A stretch of DNA of 7,079 nucleotides from Elusimicrobiota bacterium (GTDB taxonomy: Bacteria; CG03; SLGR01; PWQF01): NCBI GenBank assembly GCA_003556865.1, contig PWQF01000082.1, forward strand, positions 1 to 7,079, in the 5' to 3' direction. How positions within the stretch are numbered: the stretch's first letter is position 1; every line of letters starts with the position of its first letter. The translations under genes were made by a program, and so were the position numbers. The notes beneath the pieces were generated by a model that worked only from the letters and a program-made list of their open reading frames with translations, was not told the DNA's origin and ran no database searches. Shown piece by piece: positions 1 to 6,020 of the stretch.

Positions 1-1
1 C

Positions 2-244
2 GTAGTTGAAGATATGTGGACCCCATCGGATATACAGAAAAAATATCTTTCCAACAGGGGAGCCATATACGGGGTCGTTTCAGATAAAAAAAAGAATATG
101 GGATTTAAAGTTCCCAAGAAAAGCAGCCGTTACGGTAATCTCTATTTTGTCGGGGGAAGCGTTAACCCCGGCGGGGGAATGCCTATGGTGGTATTATCGG
201 GAAGGCAGACAGCAGAAATAATAAAAAAAGAATATGGAAGATAA
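2..244 (+). CDS. CrtN/CrtI-type carotenoid desaturase/oxidase, C-terminal fragment (5' end outside window)
   Basis: This is the last 80 residues of an FAD-dependent phytoene desaturase-family enzyme; the reading frame is open to the window edge, so the gene starts upstream. The visible signature is the family's C-terminal FAD-binding stretch, [20 protein letters not shown] (about positions 143-202), followed by a helix ending in EIIKKEYGR. Most relatives have HPGG where this protein has NPGG. The family desaturates or terminally oxidises linear C30 or C40 carotenoids at the membrane. Its place just before an aldehyde dehydrogenase and a second family member suggests a CrtN (desaturase) or CrtNb/CrtP (terminal methyl oxidase) role, but too little is visible to decide. 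The Met codon at 14 is internal, since the in-frame residues before it (VVED) continue the alignment. The stop overlaps the next gene by 11 bases. Confidence 0.88.
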   Translation, partial: VVEDMWTPSDIQKKYLSNRGAIYGVVSDKKKNMGFKVPKKSSRYGNLYFVGGSVNPGGGMPMVVLSGRQTAEIIKKEYGR

Positions 245-1601
245 GGTACTTCAAAAACAGAAACAATTTTTTAAATCCGGTTCTACACTGAATATATCTT
301 TCAGGATAAAAGAGCTTAAAAAATTAAAAAGAGCGGTGCTTAAAGAGGAATCCCGCATAATCAGTGCAATTAAAAGCGATACCGGCCGGCCTGAAACTGA
401 AATATATGCAAGTGAAATATATACTGTCATAAAAGAGATTGACCTTTTTATAAAAAATATTTCAAAATGGAGCAGACCCAGGAAGGTTAAAACCCCCCTC
501 CTTCTTAAACCCGGTTCCAGCCGGGTATATTTAGAACCTTACGGTACGGTACTAATTATTTCTCCCTGGAACTATCCTTTTCAGCTGCTTTTAAGCCCCC
601 TTGCCGGAGCAGTGGCCGCAGGCAACTGCGCGGTAGTAAAACCATCCGAGATATCCGAAAAAACCTCAGAGGTAATAGTAAACTTAATAGAAAAAAATTT
701 TTCTGATTCCTATATATACCCCGTCTCCGGCGGCCCGGAAACGGTCCAAAAGCTTTTAAAGAAAAATTTTAATCTTATATTTTTTACGGGAGGCCGGGAG
801 GTGGGCCGGATTGTAATGAGAAATGCGGCAGAAAACCTCACCCCTGTTATACTGGAGCTTGGGGGGAAGTGTCCCTGCATTGTAACAGGTGAAACGGATA
901 TAAAGCGGGCGGCAAAAAGAATATGCTGGGCAAAATTTTTTAATGCCGGGCAGACCTGCGTTGCTCCCGATTATGTACTGGTCCGCAATGATCTGAAAAA
1001 GCAGTTTGTGAGCCAGGTAAAGAATTATATAAGGGAATTTTACGGTGATGATCCTGCCCGGAGCAGCGATTACGGTAAAATAATAAATGAAAAACATTTT
1101 AACAGGATTAAAGGCCTCTTAAATAAAAAAGAAGAAAAACTTTTACAAACTGATATAGAAAGGCTTCATATGTCACCCTTAATAATTGACAATCCAAAAT
1201 GGGAAGATAAAATAATGAGGGAAGAGATATTCGGACCTATTTTACCTGTAATGGGTTATAATGATTTTAAGGAGGCTTTAACCGCTGCCGCCGGCGGATC
1301 TTCCCCCCTGGCTGTATATCTGTTTACAAAAAATAAGGATAAGGTTAAAGCTGCAAGGAAGAATATCCCTTCCGGTTCACTGGTAATAAATGAGGCGCTT
1401 ATTCAGCTTTCATCTAACTATCTTCCATTTGGAGGGGTAGGTTTAAGCGGGATGGGAAGGTACAGGGGGGAGGCTTCTTTTAAGGCTTTTTCCAGCCAGA
1501 AAAGTTTTCTTAAGCGTAAGCTTTTTCCTGACTGGAAATTCAGGTATCCGCCATATAAAAAAGGGCTGGATGAGCTGAAGAAATATTTAAAGTATATATA
1601 A
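234..1601 (+). CDS. Class-3-type aldehyde dehydrogenase, probably a carotenoid aldehyde dehydrogenase
   Basis: This 455-residue NAD(P)-dependent aldehyde dehydrogenase oxidises an aldehyde to a carboxylic acid. All catalytic landmarks are present: PWNYPF with Asn113, KPSE with Lys136, the FTGG nucleotide-binding turn (184-187), LELGGK with general base Glu208, GQTC with nucleophile Cys242, and EEIFGPI (330-336). The short N-terminus and the RYPPY-plus-basic tail (437-441 onward) match the class 3/fatty-aldehyde group, which acts on hydrophobic aldehydes. In C30 carotenoid pathways (staphyloxanthin, and the Methylomonas crtN-ald-crtNb cluster) such an enzyme converts diapocarotenoid aldehydes to acids. 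Sitting between two CrtN-type genes makes that substrate the best inference; a general lipid aldehyde is the alternative. The ATG lies within the end of the preceding gene with no clear Shine-Dalgarno, so translation is probably coupled. Residues 298-318 look shorter than usual, without the typical GG motif. Confidence 0.92.
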   Translation: MEDKVLQKQKQFFKSGSTLNISFRIKELKKLKRAVLKEESRIISAIKSDTGRPETEIYASEIYTVIKEIDLFIKNISKWSRPRKVKTPLLLKPGSSRVYLEPYGTVLIISPWNYPFQLLLSPLAGAVAAGNCAVVKPSEISEKTSEVIVNLIEKNFSDSYIYPVSGGPETVQKLLKKNFNLIFFTGGREVGRIVMRNAAENLTPVILELGGKCPCIVTGETDIKRAAKRICWAKFFNAGQTCVAPDYVLVRNDLKKQFVSQVKNYIREFYGDDPARSSDYGKIINEKHFNRIKGLLNKKEEKLLQTDIERLHMSPLIIDNPKWEDKIMREEIFGPILPVMGYNDFKEALTAAAGGSSPLAVYLFTKNKDKVKAARKNIPSGSLVINEALIQLSSNYLPFGGVGLSGMGRYRGEASFKAFSSQKSFLKRKLFPDWKFRYPPYKKGLDELKKYLKYI

Positions 1602-1610
1602 ATAGATCGA

Positions 1611-1617
1611 AAAGAGG
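1611..1617 (+). promoter_or_regulatory. Ribosome binding site for the second CrtN-type gene
   Basis: AAAGAGG lies 6 bases before the ATG at 1624, in the 22-base gap after the aldehyde dehydrogenase. It supports that start; no promoter or terminator fits in the gap. Confidence 0.75.
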
Positions 1618-1623
1618 TAAAAA

Positions 1624-3171
1624 ATGAGCTCGAAAAAAAAGAAGATTATCATAGTCGGCGCCGGTCCCGGGGGGCTTACCGCTGGTATGATCCTGGCCCG
1701 CCGGGGGGCTGAGGTAGAAATATTTGAAAAAGAAAACTCTCCCGGGGGAAGAAACAGGGCTATAAATATTTCAGGTTTTAAGTTTGATACGGGTCCCACC
1801 TTTCTTATGATGAAGTATGTTCTGGATGAAATGTTTTCAGAGGCCGGCCGCCGATCTGAGGAGTATCTTGATTTTGTTAAAATAGATCCTTTTTACAGGC
1901 TGCAGTTCCCAGGTAAAAAATTTTTCCCTTCCGGCAACCGGGAAAAGATGAAGGAGCAGATAAAAGATACTTTTCCCGGAAATGAAAAAGGGTTTGAAAA
2001 ATTTATGAAAAAAGAGGGTAAAAGATTCAGGAAACTCATACCCTGCCTTCAAAAGGATTATTCATCACTGGCGGCTTTCCTGAATCCGATATTCCTTAAG
2101 GCCGCCCCATACCTTTCTCCCGGAAGAACTTTATTTTCCAACCTGGGCAGATACTATGATGATGAAGAGCTTAAACTGGCCTTCACTTTCCAGTCCAAGT
2201 ATTTAGGGATGTCGCCCTGGGAATGTCCGGCTCTATTTACAATTCTCTCCTATATGGAGTATGAGTTCGGAATTTACCACGTTATGGGGGGGCTGAATAT
2301 GATTTCCGCTGCAATGGCAAAAGTAGTTTCAGAGGAGGGCGGAAAAATAAACTATAACTCTACTGTAAGCAACCTTATATATGAGGATAGGGATGTAAAA
2401 GGGATAGAACTTGAGTGCGGGGATAAAGTTTACGGAGACGAAGTTATAATTAACGCCGACTTCGGGTATGCCTTGAATAATATTCTTCCTGAAGAAAAGC
2501 TTAAAAAATGGACTCCCGGGAAACTTAAAAAGAAAAAGTTTTCCTGCGGGACATTTATGCTCTACCTGGGCTTAAGTAAAAAATATGAAACCCTCCAGCA
2601 TCATAACATAATATTTGCTCAAAATTACAGGAAAAATGTTGAAGAGATGTTTAATCTTCACCGGATGACCGATGATTTTTCATTTTACATACAAAACCCT
2701 TCCGTTACCGATCCCACCCTGGCTCCGGAAGGGAAATCCGCTCTGTATGTTCTGGTGCCTGTCCCTAATAACTTAAGCGAAATAAACTGGGAAGAAGAGA
2801 AAGAGCTTTTCAGGGAAAAAGTGATAAAAAAAATGGCGGCTAAAACAGAAATGAAAGATTTAGAGGAGCATATAGAAGAGGAGAAAATAATAACCCCCTA
2901 TGAGTGGGAAAAAGATTATAATGTTTACATAGCGGCAGAGTTTAACCTGGGCCATAATCTTTCCCAGATGCTTTACTGGAGACCGCATAATAAATTTGAG
3001 GATTTAAATAATCTTTACCTTACGGGCGGGGGTACTCATCCGGGAAGCGGACTTCCCACCATATATGAGTCCGGCAGGATTTCTGCAAATCTTATATCTA
3101 AAAAATATAATCTTCCCTATACAGAGCCTTCATTTAATCCGGAGAAAATACTGCCCCGTGAAAAGGGTTAA
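1624..3171 (+). CDS. CrtN/CrtI-type carotenoid desaturase or terminal oxidase (FAD)
   Basis: This 515-residue FAD flavoprotein of the phytoene desaturase family is full length. The N-terminal dinucleotide fold shows GAGPGG (12-17), the ribose-binding acid Glu35 in EIFEKE, and SPGGR (39-43). DTGPTFLMM (55-63) follows, the usual active-site stretch after it. The C-terminal FAD motif is YLTGGGTHPGSGLP (465-478), preceded by WRPHNKFEDLNNLY. It should act on a linear carotenoid at the membrane. It is clearly not a tandem duplicate of the upstream copy, whose C-terminal motif reads NPGGGMP, so the two probably do different steps: one desaturation, one end-group oxidation or later desaturation. Which does which, and C30 versus C40 substrate, cannot be told from motifs alone. 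The next gene begins inside its last codons. No phytoene or diapophytoene synthase is in the window. Confidence 0.92.
   Translation: MSSKKKKIIIVGAGPGGLTAGMILARRGAEVEIFEKENSPGGRNRAINISGFKFDTGPTFLMMKYVLDEMFSEAGRRSEEYLDFVKIDPFYRLQFPGKKFFPSGNREKMKEQIKDTFPGNEKGFEKFMKKEGKRFRKLIPCLQKDYSSLAAFLNPIFLKAAPYLSPGRTLFSNLGRYYDDEELKLAFTFQSKYLGMSPWECPALFTILSYMEYEFGIYHVMGGLNMISAAMAKVVSEEGGKINYNSTVSNLIYEDRDVKGIELECGDKVYGDEVIINADFGYALNNILPEEKLKKWTPGKLKKKKFSCGTFMLYLGLSKKYETLQHHNIIFAQNYRKNVEEMFNLHRMTDDFSFYIQNPSVTDPTLAPEGKSALYVLVPVPNNLSEINWEEEKELFREKVIKKMAAKTEMKDLEEHIEEEKIITPYEWEKDYNVYIAAEFNLGHNLSQMLYWRPHNKFEDLNNLYLTGGGTHPGSGLPTIYESGRISANLISKKYNLPYTEPSFNPEKILPREKG
3141..3160 (+). promoter_or_regulatory. GTG start and weak upstream Shine-Dalgarno of the DUF523-DUF1722 gene
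   Basis: GGAG (3141-3144) lies 13 bases before GTG (3158-3160), a longer spacing than ideal. The GTG is chosen because the DUF523 homology begins immediately after it (VKRVKPTLLCSRCLG). Upstream in-frame codons would read through the conserved end of the CrtN-type gene. The start lies 14 bases inside the upstream gene, so translational coupling is likely. Confidence 0.6.
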
Positions 3172-4126
3172 GCCTACATTATTATGCAGCCGCTGCTTAG
3201 GCTTTGATAGCTGCAGGTATAACGGAGATATAATAGATTCTCCTTATATAGCCAGGCTTGGGCGCTTTTGCAATATAATAGATGTTTGCCCTGAAGTTGA
3301 AATAGGTCTGGGGGTGCCCAGGGATCCTGTAAGAATAGTAATTAAGGATAAAAAACATAAGCTTATACAGTCCCGCAGCCTTGATGACTTAACTGAAAAG
3401 ATGAATAAGTTTATAGAAAGTTTTATTGAAAACCTTCCTCCTATCCACGGGGCCGTACTTAAATATAAATCTCCTTCCTGCGCTACTTCAGCCTCAAAAT
3501 ATTATAAAAGTATGGAGAAGTCGCCGCCCGTGGGAACAGGGCCCGGGTTCTTCGGGAAAGCGGTGCTGGATAAGTATGATTTATACCCGGTGGAAAATGA
3601 AAAAAGGCTCAGTAATTTTGTTATAAGAGAGCACTTTCTGCTCAGGCTTTTTACTTTTGCATCTTTTTCGGCTCTTGAAAAAAAGGCATCCGGGCTTATT
3701 AAGTTTCATTCCTCCAATAAACTTCTTTTTCTGGCCTATAATCAGGAAAAAATGAGAAAGATGGGTAAAGTGGCGGCAGAGATTAAGGAAAGGGGTTTAG
3801 ATGAGAGCTTCAGGGAATATGGAAAACTGTTGGGTGAGCTTTTTAAAAAAAATGCCGGGTATAATGCACATATTAACGTAATACAGCATGCGGCCGGTTA
3901 TTTCTCTTCTAAAATTAAAAAAGAGGAAAGAAATTATATTAACAGCCTTATAAGGGATTATAAAGAAAAAAAAGCTCCACTAAGCGCCTTAAGGGCTGTA
4001 ATACACTCCAATATAATAAGATTTGATATAGAATATCTTAGAAATCAGACTTATTTTAACCCTTATCCCGGGGAGCTTTCTGATACAGGCGATTCGGGTA
4101 GAGGAAGAAATTTAAAGAATATTTAA
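3158..4126 (+). CDS. DUF523-DUF1722 fusion protein (TudS-like Fe-S domain plus YbgA-like domain)
   Basis: This is a 322-residue two-domain protein, probably cytoplasmic. Residues 6-135 are DUF523: CLGFDSCRYNG (13-23), CPEVEIGLGVPRDP (44-57) and KSPSCA (104-109). The conserved cysteines Cys13, Cys44 and Cys108 match the three-cysteine pattern that holds a [4Fe-4S] cluster in thiouracil desulfurase TudS of this family; Cys10, Cys19 and Cys38 are extra. Residues 155-305 are DUF1722 (YbgA): REHFLLRLF (157-165), LIKFHSSNKLLFLA (180-193) and the terminal QTYFNPYP (297-304). Fusions of this length are a common form. DUF1722 is best known beside photolyase genes (ybgA next to phr in E. coli), which fits the UV endonuclease three genes downstream. 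The biochemical role of the fusion is not established; desulfurisation of a thiolated base is an inference. The tail after residue 305 is polar and unconserved-looking. Confidence 0.88.
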   Translation: MKRVKPTLLCSRCLGFDSCRYNGDIIDSPYIARLGRFCNIIDVCPEVEIGLGVPRDPVRIVIKDKKHKLIQSRSLDDLTEKMNKFIESFIENLPPIHGAVLKYKSPSCATSASKYYKSMEKSPPVGTGPGFFGKAVLDKYDLYPVENEKRLSNFVIREHFLLRLFTFASFSALEKKASGLIKFHSSNKLLFLAYNQEKMRKMGKVAAEIKERGLDESFREYGKLLGELFKKNAGYNAHINVIQHAAGYFSSKIKKEERNYINSLIRDYKEKKAPLSALRAVIHSNIIRFDIEYLRNQTYFNPYPGELSDTGDSGRGRNLKNI

Positions 4127-4127
4127 T

Positions 4128-4134
4128 AAGAGGA
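4128..4134 (+). promoter_or_regulatory. Ribosome binding site selecting the GTG start of the ferritin-like gene
   Basis: AAGAGGA lies 6 bases before GTG at 4141 and directly after the stop of the preceding gene (4124-4126). No in-frame ATG is available near the start, so this site decides the call. Confidence 0.75.
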
Positions 4135-4140
4135 TATCCG

Positions 4141-4629
4141 GTGATAGAAAATGAATTAAGGGAAGCAGAGGAAATACTTAACCTCTTTTATAAGTGCGAG
4201 ACTAAAATGTCCCTGCTTTATAGAAAGTGCGGACAGGTTTTCCCGGCTGAGAAGGAGTTTTGGGAATGGCTTTCAAAAGAAGAGGAGCTTCATGCATATT
4301 ATATACAGGAGATGATAGAGCTTCTCAGGGATAGCCCGGGGGAATATAAAAGGGGCCGCCCTTTTAACAGAAAAGCTTTAATTACGGTTATAAGGGGGGT
4401 TGAATATAATATTGAGCATCTGAGTTCAGGTAAAAAGGGGATGCTTCAGATGCTCTCCATTGCCCTGGATATAGAAAACTCGCTCATTGAATCAAAGTTC
4501 AGGGAGTTTATACTAAGTGAAAATGATGATTACAAAAAATTATCTGAAAAGATAGCGGGGGATACCTCATTTCATAAAAGAAAGATAGCTTATAAAAAAG
4601 ATGAGTTTAAAGAGCAGGGCGACGTTTAA
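4141..4629 (+). CDS. Small ferritin/rubrerythrin-like four-helix protein
   Basis: This 162-residue, almost wholly helical protein has no signal peptide and no rubredoxin CxxC motif. The layout suggests the ferritin-like diiron bundle: helix 1 with Glu20, helix 2 with an ExxH motif (Glu48, His51 in EEELHA), helix 3 with Glu112 or Glu117 (LDIENSLIESKF), and helix 4 with His145. The Glu expected three residues before His145 is Thr142, so one metal ligand appears altered, with Asp141 next to it. Rubrerythrin relatives reduce peroxide or handle iron. In an operon for carotenoids and UV repair, an oxidative-stress or Fe-S-supporting role is plausible but inferred. Assignment rests on helix pattern and the ExxH spacing, not on strong identity. 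An unrelated helical bundle remains possible. Its last 29 bases overlap the next gene. Confidence 0.6.
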   Translation: MIENELREAEEILNLFYKCETKMSLLYRKCGQVFPAEKEFWEWLSKEEELHAYYIQEMIELLRDSPGEYKRGRPFNRKALITVIRGVEYNIEHLSSGKKGMLQMLSIALDIENSLIESKFREFILSENDDYKKLSEKIAGDTSFHKRKIAYKKDEFKEQGDV

Positions 4630-5077
4630 ATATTTTCTTATTTTCATTTTTCTGACAGCCGTAACTCCATCCGCCCAGGGAGAAGAAGCGGAACCGGAAA
4701 AAGGAAAAATCATCTTTAAGATTGAAGGGCTTATAAATACAAAAGGATACCTGGGGCTCCTTTTATTTAACAGCAGCAGGGGTTTTCCTTCTGATAAAGA
4801 GAAAGCCTTCCGGGCTTATTATACCGCTTTCAGCTCTACTGCACCCGAGGTAACTATGGAGGGTCTGCCTTACGGAAAATATGCGGCATCGGTTCTTCAC
4901 GATGAAAATATGAATAAGAAGCTGGATACAAACTGGCTGGGAATACCGCGCGAGGGGATAGGGGTTTCAAATAATACCTCCGGTTTCCGGGGCCGGCCCC
5001 GGTTTAAAAACTCCCTTTTTAAATTAAATAAAAGTTCCGCGGTTAAAAATATAAAAATGAGATATATGGGAAGGTGA
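4601..5077 (+). CDS. Exported DUF2141 family protein
   Basis: This 158-residue protein carries a signal peptide: basic start (KSRATFK), hydrophobic core YFLIFIFLTAV (11-21), and a likely signal peptidase I site after AQG (residue 27). There is no lipobox. The mature part is a beta-rich domain with DUF2141 signatures: GYLGLLLFNSSRGFP (49-63), LPYGKYAASVLHDENMNKKLDT (89-110) and NWLGIPREGIGVSNN (111-125). The DENMNKKLD segment resembles a calcium-binding loop. The family has no established function; cell-envelope or periplasmic location is predicted. The ATG is 29 bases inside the ferritin-like gene in another frame with only a weak purine stretch before it, so coupled translation is likely. 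The start is favoured because it gives a complete signal peptide. Residues 128-134 (GFRGRPR) are coded by an unusual GC-only island and are more basic than expected. Confidence 0.82.
   Translation: MSLKSRATFKYFLIFIFLTAVTPSAQGEEAEPEKGKIIFKIEGLINTKGYLGLLLFNSSRGFPSDKEKAFRAYYTAFSSTAPEVTMEGLPYGKYAASVLHDENMNKKLDTNWLGIPREGIGVSNNTSGFRGRPRFKNSLFKLNKSSAVKNIKMRYMGR
4987..5002 (+). repeat. 16-bp perfect GC-only palindrome within the DUF2141 gene
   Basis: CCGGGGCCGGCCCCGG is its own reverse complement and is flanked by TTT on both sides. It codes for part of GFRGRPRF. No second copy was seen in the window. It could form a hairpin in the mRNA or be chance from GC-rich codons. Confidence 0.6.
5071..5077 (+). 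promoter_or_regulatory. Ribosome binding site of the UV endonuclease gene, overlapping the DUF2141 stop
   Basis: AAGGTGA, preceded by GG, contains the stop TGA (5075-5077) of the DUF2141 gene. It lies 7 bases before the ATG at 5085, supporting that start and tight coupling of the two genes. Confidence 0.7.
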
Positions 5078-5084
5078 ATAGTTA

Positions 5085-5984
5085 ATGCGCATAGGTTATC
5101 CCTGCCTTAATTATTCTGTCGGCTGCACAAGTTCTTCTACTTTCAGGCTTAAAAATTACAGCCGTAAAAAGCTTCTTTCTAAAGTCAGCAGCAATCTTAC
5201 CTGCCTGGAAAAAATACTTGATTTTAATAAAAAAAAGGGGATAGGATTTTTCAGAATAAGCTCTGACCTTATCCCTTTTGCTTCTCATCCTATCTGCCGT
5301 GTAGACTGGGAAAAAGATTTTAAAGAAACTTTTATAAAACTGGGAGAATTCATCTTAAAAAATCATATGCGTGTTTCAATGCATCCGGACCAGTTCGTGG
5401 TTATAAACTCTAAAAATAAAGATGTGGTAAAAAATAGCATAAAAGAACTTGATTATCATTGCCGGTTGCTTGATATAATGAAAATGCCGCCCCGTGCCAA
5501 AATACAGATACATGCCGGAGGGGTTTACGGAAATAAGAAACAGAGCATAAAAAGGTTTCTCCGGGAATACGGCAGCCTTAATAAAGATATAAAAAAAAGG
5601 CTGGTTATTGAAAATGATGACCGCAGCTACAGCGTTCGGGACTGCCTGGAGATAAGCGCCAGGACAGGAGTCCCGGTGGTATACGATACCCTTCACCAAA
5701 CTCTTAACGGTGATAAGTCAACTCATAAGAGTATAATGAGAGAAACAGGAAAGACCTGGAAAAGAAAGGATGGTATTCCTATGGTCGATTACAGTACCCA
5801 GCTTTCCGGAGGGCGGCCCGGCCGTCACGCCTTAACTATTGATACAGAGAATTTTAAGAAGTTTCTAAGCCAGACCGGAAAATATGATTTTGATTTAATG
5901 CTGGAGATTAAAGATAAGGAAAAAAGCGCCCTCAGGGCCCTTAAGGCCGCTGAGGGCGACGCGCGCGTGGTTAAAGGAACTTAG
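5085..5984 (+). CDS. uvsE: UV damage endonuclease UvsE/UVDE
   Basis: This 299-residue protein has the full length of bacterial UVDE enzymes, TIM-barrel metal-dependent nucleases that nick DNA 5' of UV photoproducts and abasic sites and start an alternative excision repair. The start MRIGYPCLN is the family hallmark. Other landmarks: FRISSDLIPFASH (56-68), SMHPDQFVVINS (98-109), IHAGG (142-146), VIENDDRSYSV (174-184), YDTLHQTLN (200-208) and LMLEIKDKEKSAL (271-283). Likely metal ligands are His68, His100, His143, Glu176, Asp201, His204, His248 and Glu274. Where I remember the Thermus enzyme having a His ligand in a KxH-type motif, this protein reads MVDYS (Asp235). The last codons carry a GC-rich inverted repeat that may serve as the terminator of the opposite-strand genes. 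It is the last gene of the rightward array. Confidence 0.95.
   Translation: MRIGYPCLNYSVGCTSSSTFRLKNYSRKKLLSKVSSNLTCLEKILDFNKKKGIGFFRISSDLIPFASHPICRVDWEKDFKETFIKLGEFILKNHMRVSMHPDQFVVINSKNKDVVKNSIKELDYHCRLLDIMKMPPRAKIQIHAGGVYGNKKQSIKRFLREYGSLNKDIKKRLVIENDDRSYSVRDCLEISARTGVPVVYDTLHQTLNGDKSTHKSIMRETGKTWKRKDGIPMVDYSTQLSGGRPGRHALTIDTENFKKFLSQTGKYDFDLMLEIKDKEKSALRALKAAEGDARVVKGT
5920..5958 (-). terminator. Probable intrinsic terminator of the leftward PurD-like/GNAT unit, embedded in the uvsE coding end
   Basis: The arms CGCCCTCAG (5927-5935) and CTGAGGGCG (5950-5958) are perfect 9-bp complements, with partial pairing (GGCC/TTAA) inside. Read leftward, the hairpin is followed by one C and six T (5925-5920), the classic rho-independent pattern. 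On the + strand it is followed by ACGCGCGCGT, so it does not look like a terminator for uvsE itself. It begins 51 bases past the GNAT stop. Confidence 0.65.
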
Positions 5985-6020
5985 ATTTTACAGGGCCCTG
6001 TAATTAATCTAAAGCTTTTT
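5981..6020 (+). terminator. Dyad at the convergent gene junction, probable terminator of the rightward operon
   Basis: TTACAGGGCCCTGTAA (5988-6003) is a perfect 16-bp palindrome. Outer arms TTAGATT (5981-5987) and AATCTAA (6006-6012) extend the stem past a two-base TT bulge. On the + strand AGC and five T (6016-6020) follow, giving a moderate terminator. The loop must be formed by opening the central GGCC. The stop codon of uvsE lies in the left arm and that of the GNAT gene in the right arm. Confidence 0.6.

Noticed and set aside
381..391. GGCCGGCC island in the aldehyde dehydrogenase gene as a repeat element
   Set aside because: Short, and it codes for the conserved Thr-Gly-Arg-Pro stretch; similar GC-rich codon runs occur throughout the window.
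756..1097. 113-residue open frame on the - strand within the aldehyde dehydrogenase gene
   Set aside because: Lies antisense to a well-conserved gene, has no recognisable motif, and its composition is that of a reverse-frame shadow.
3065..3157. Longer version of the DUF523-DUF1722 protein starting at an ATG at 3065
   Set aside because: The extra 31 residues are an out-of-frame reading of the conserved HPGSGLP end of the CrtN-type gene and have no family resemblance; DUF523 homology begins right after the GTG at 3158.
5376..5699. 107-residue open frame on the - strand within uvsE
   Set aside because: Antisense to conserved UVDE motifs, with no domain pattern and no credible ribosome binding site.
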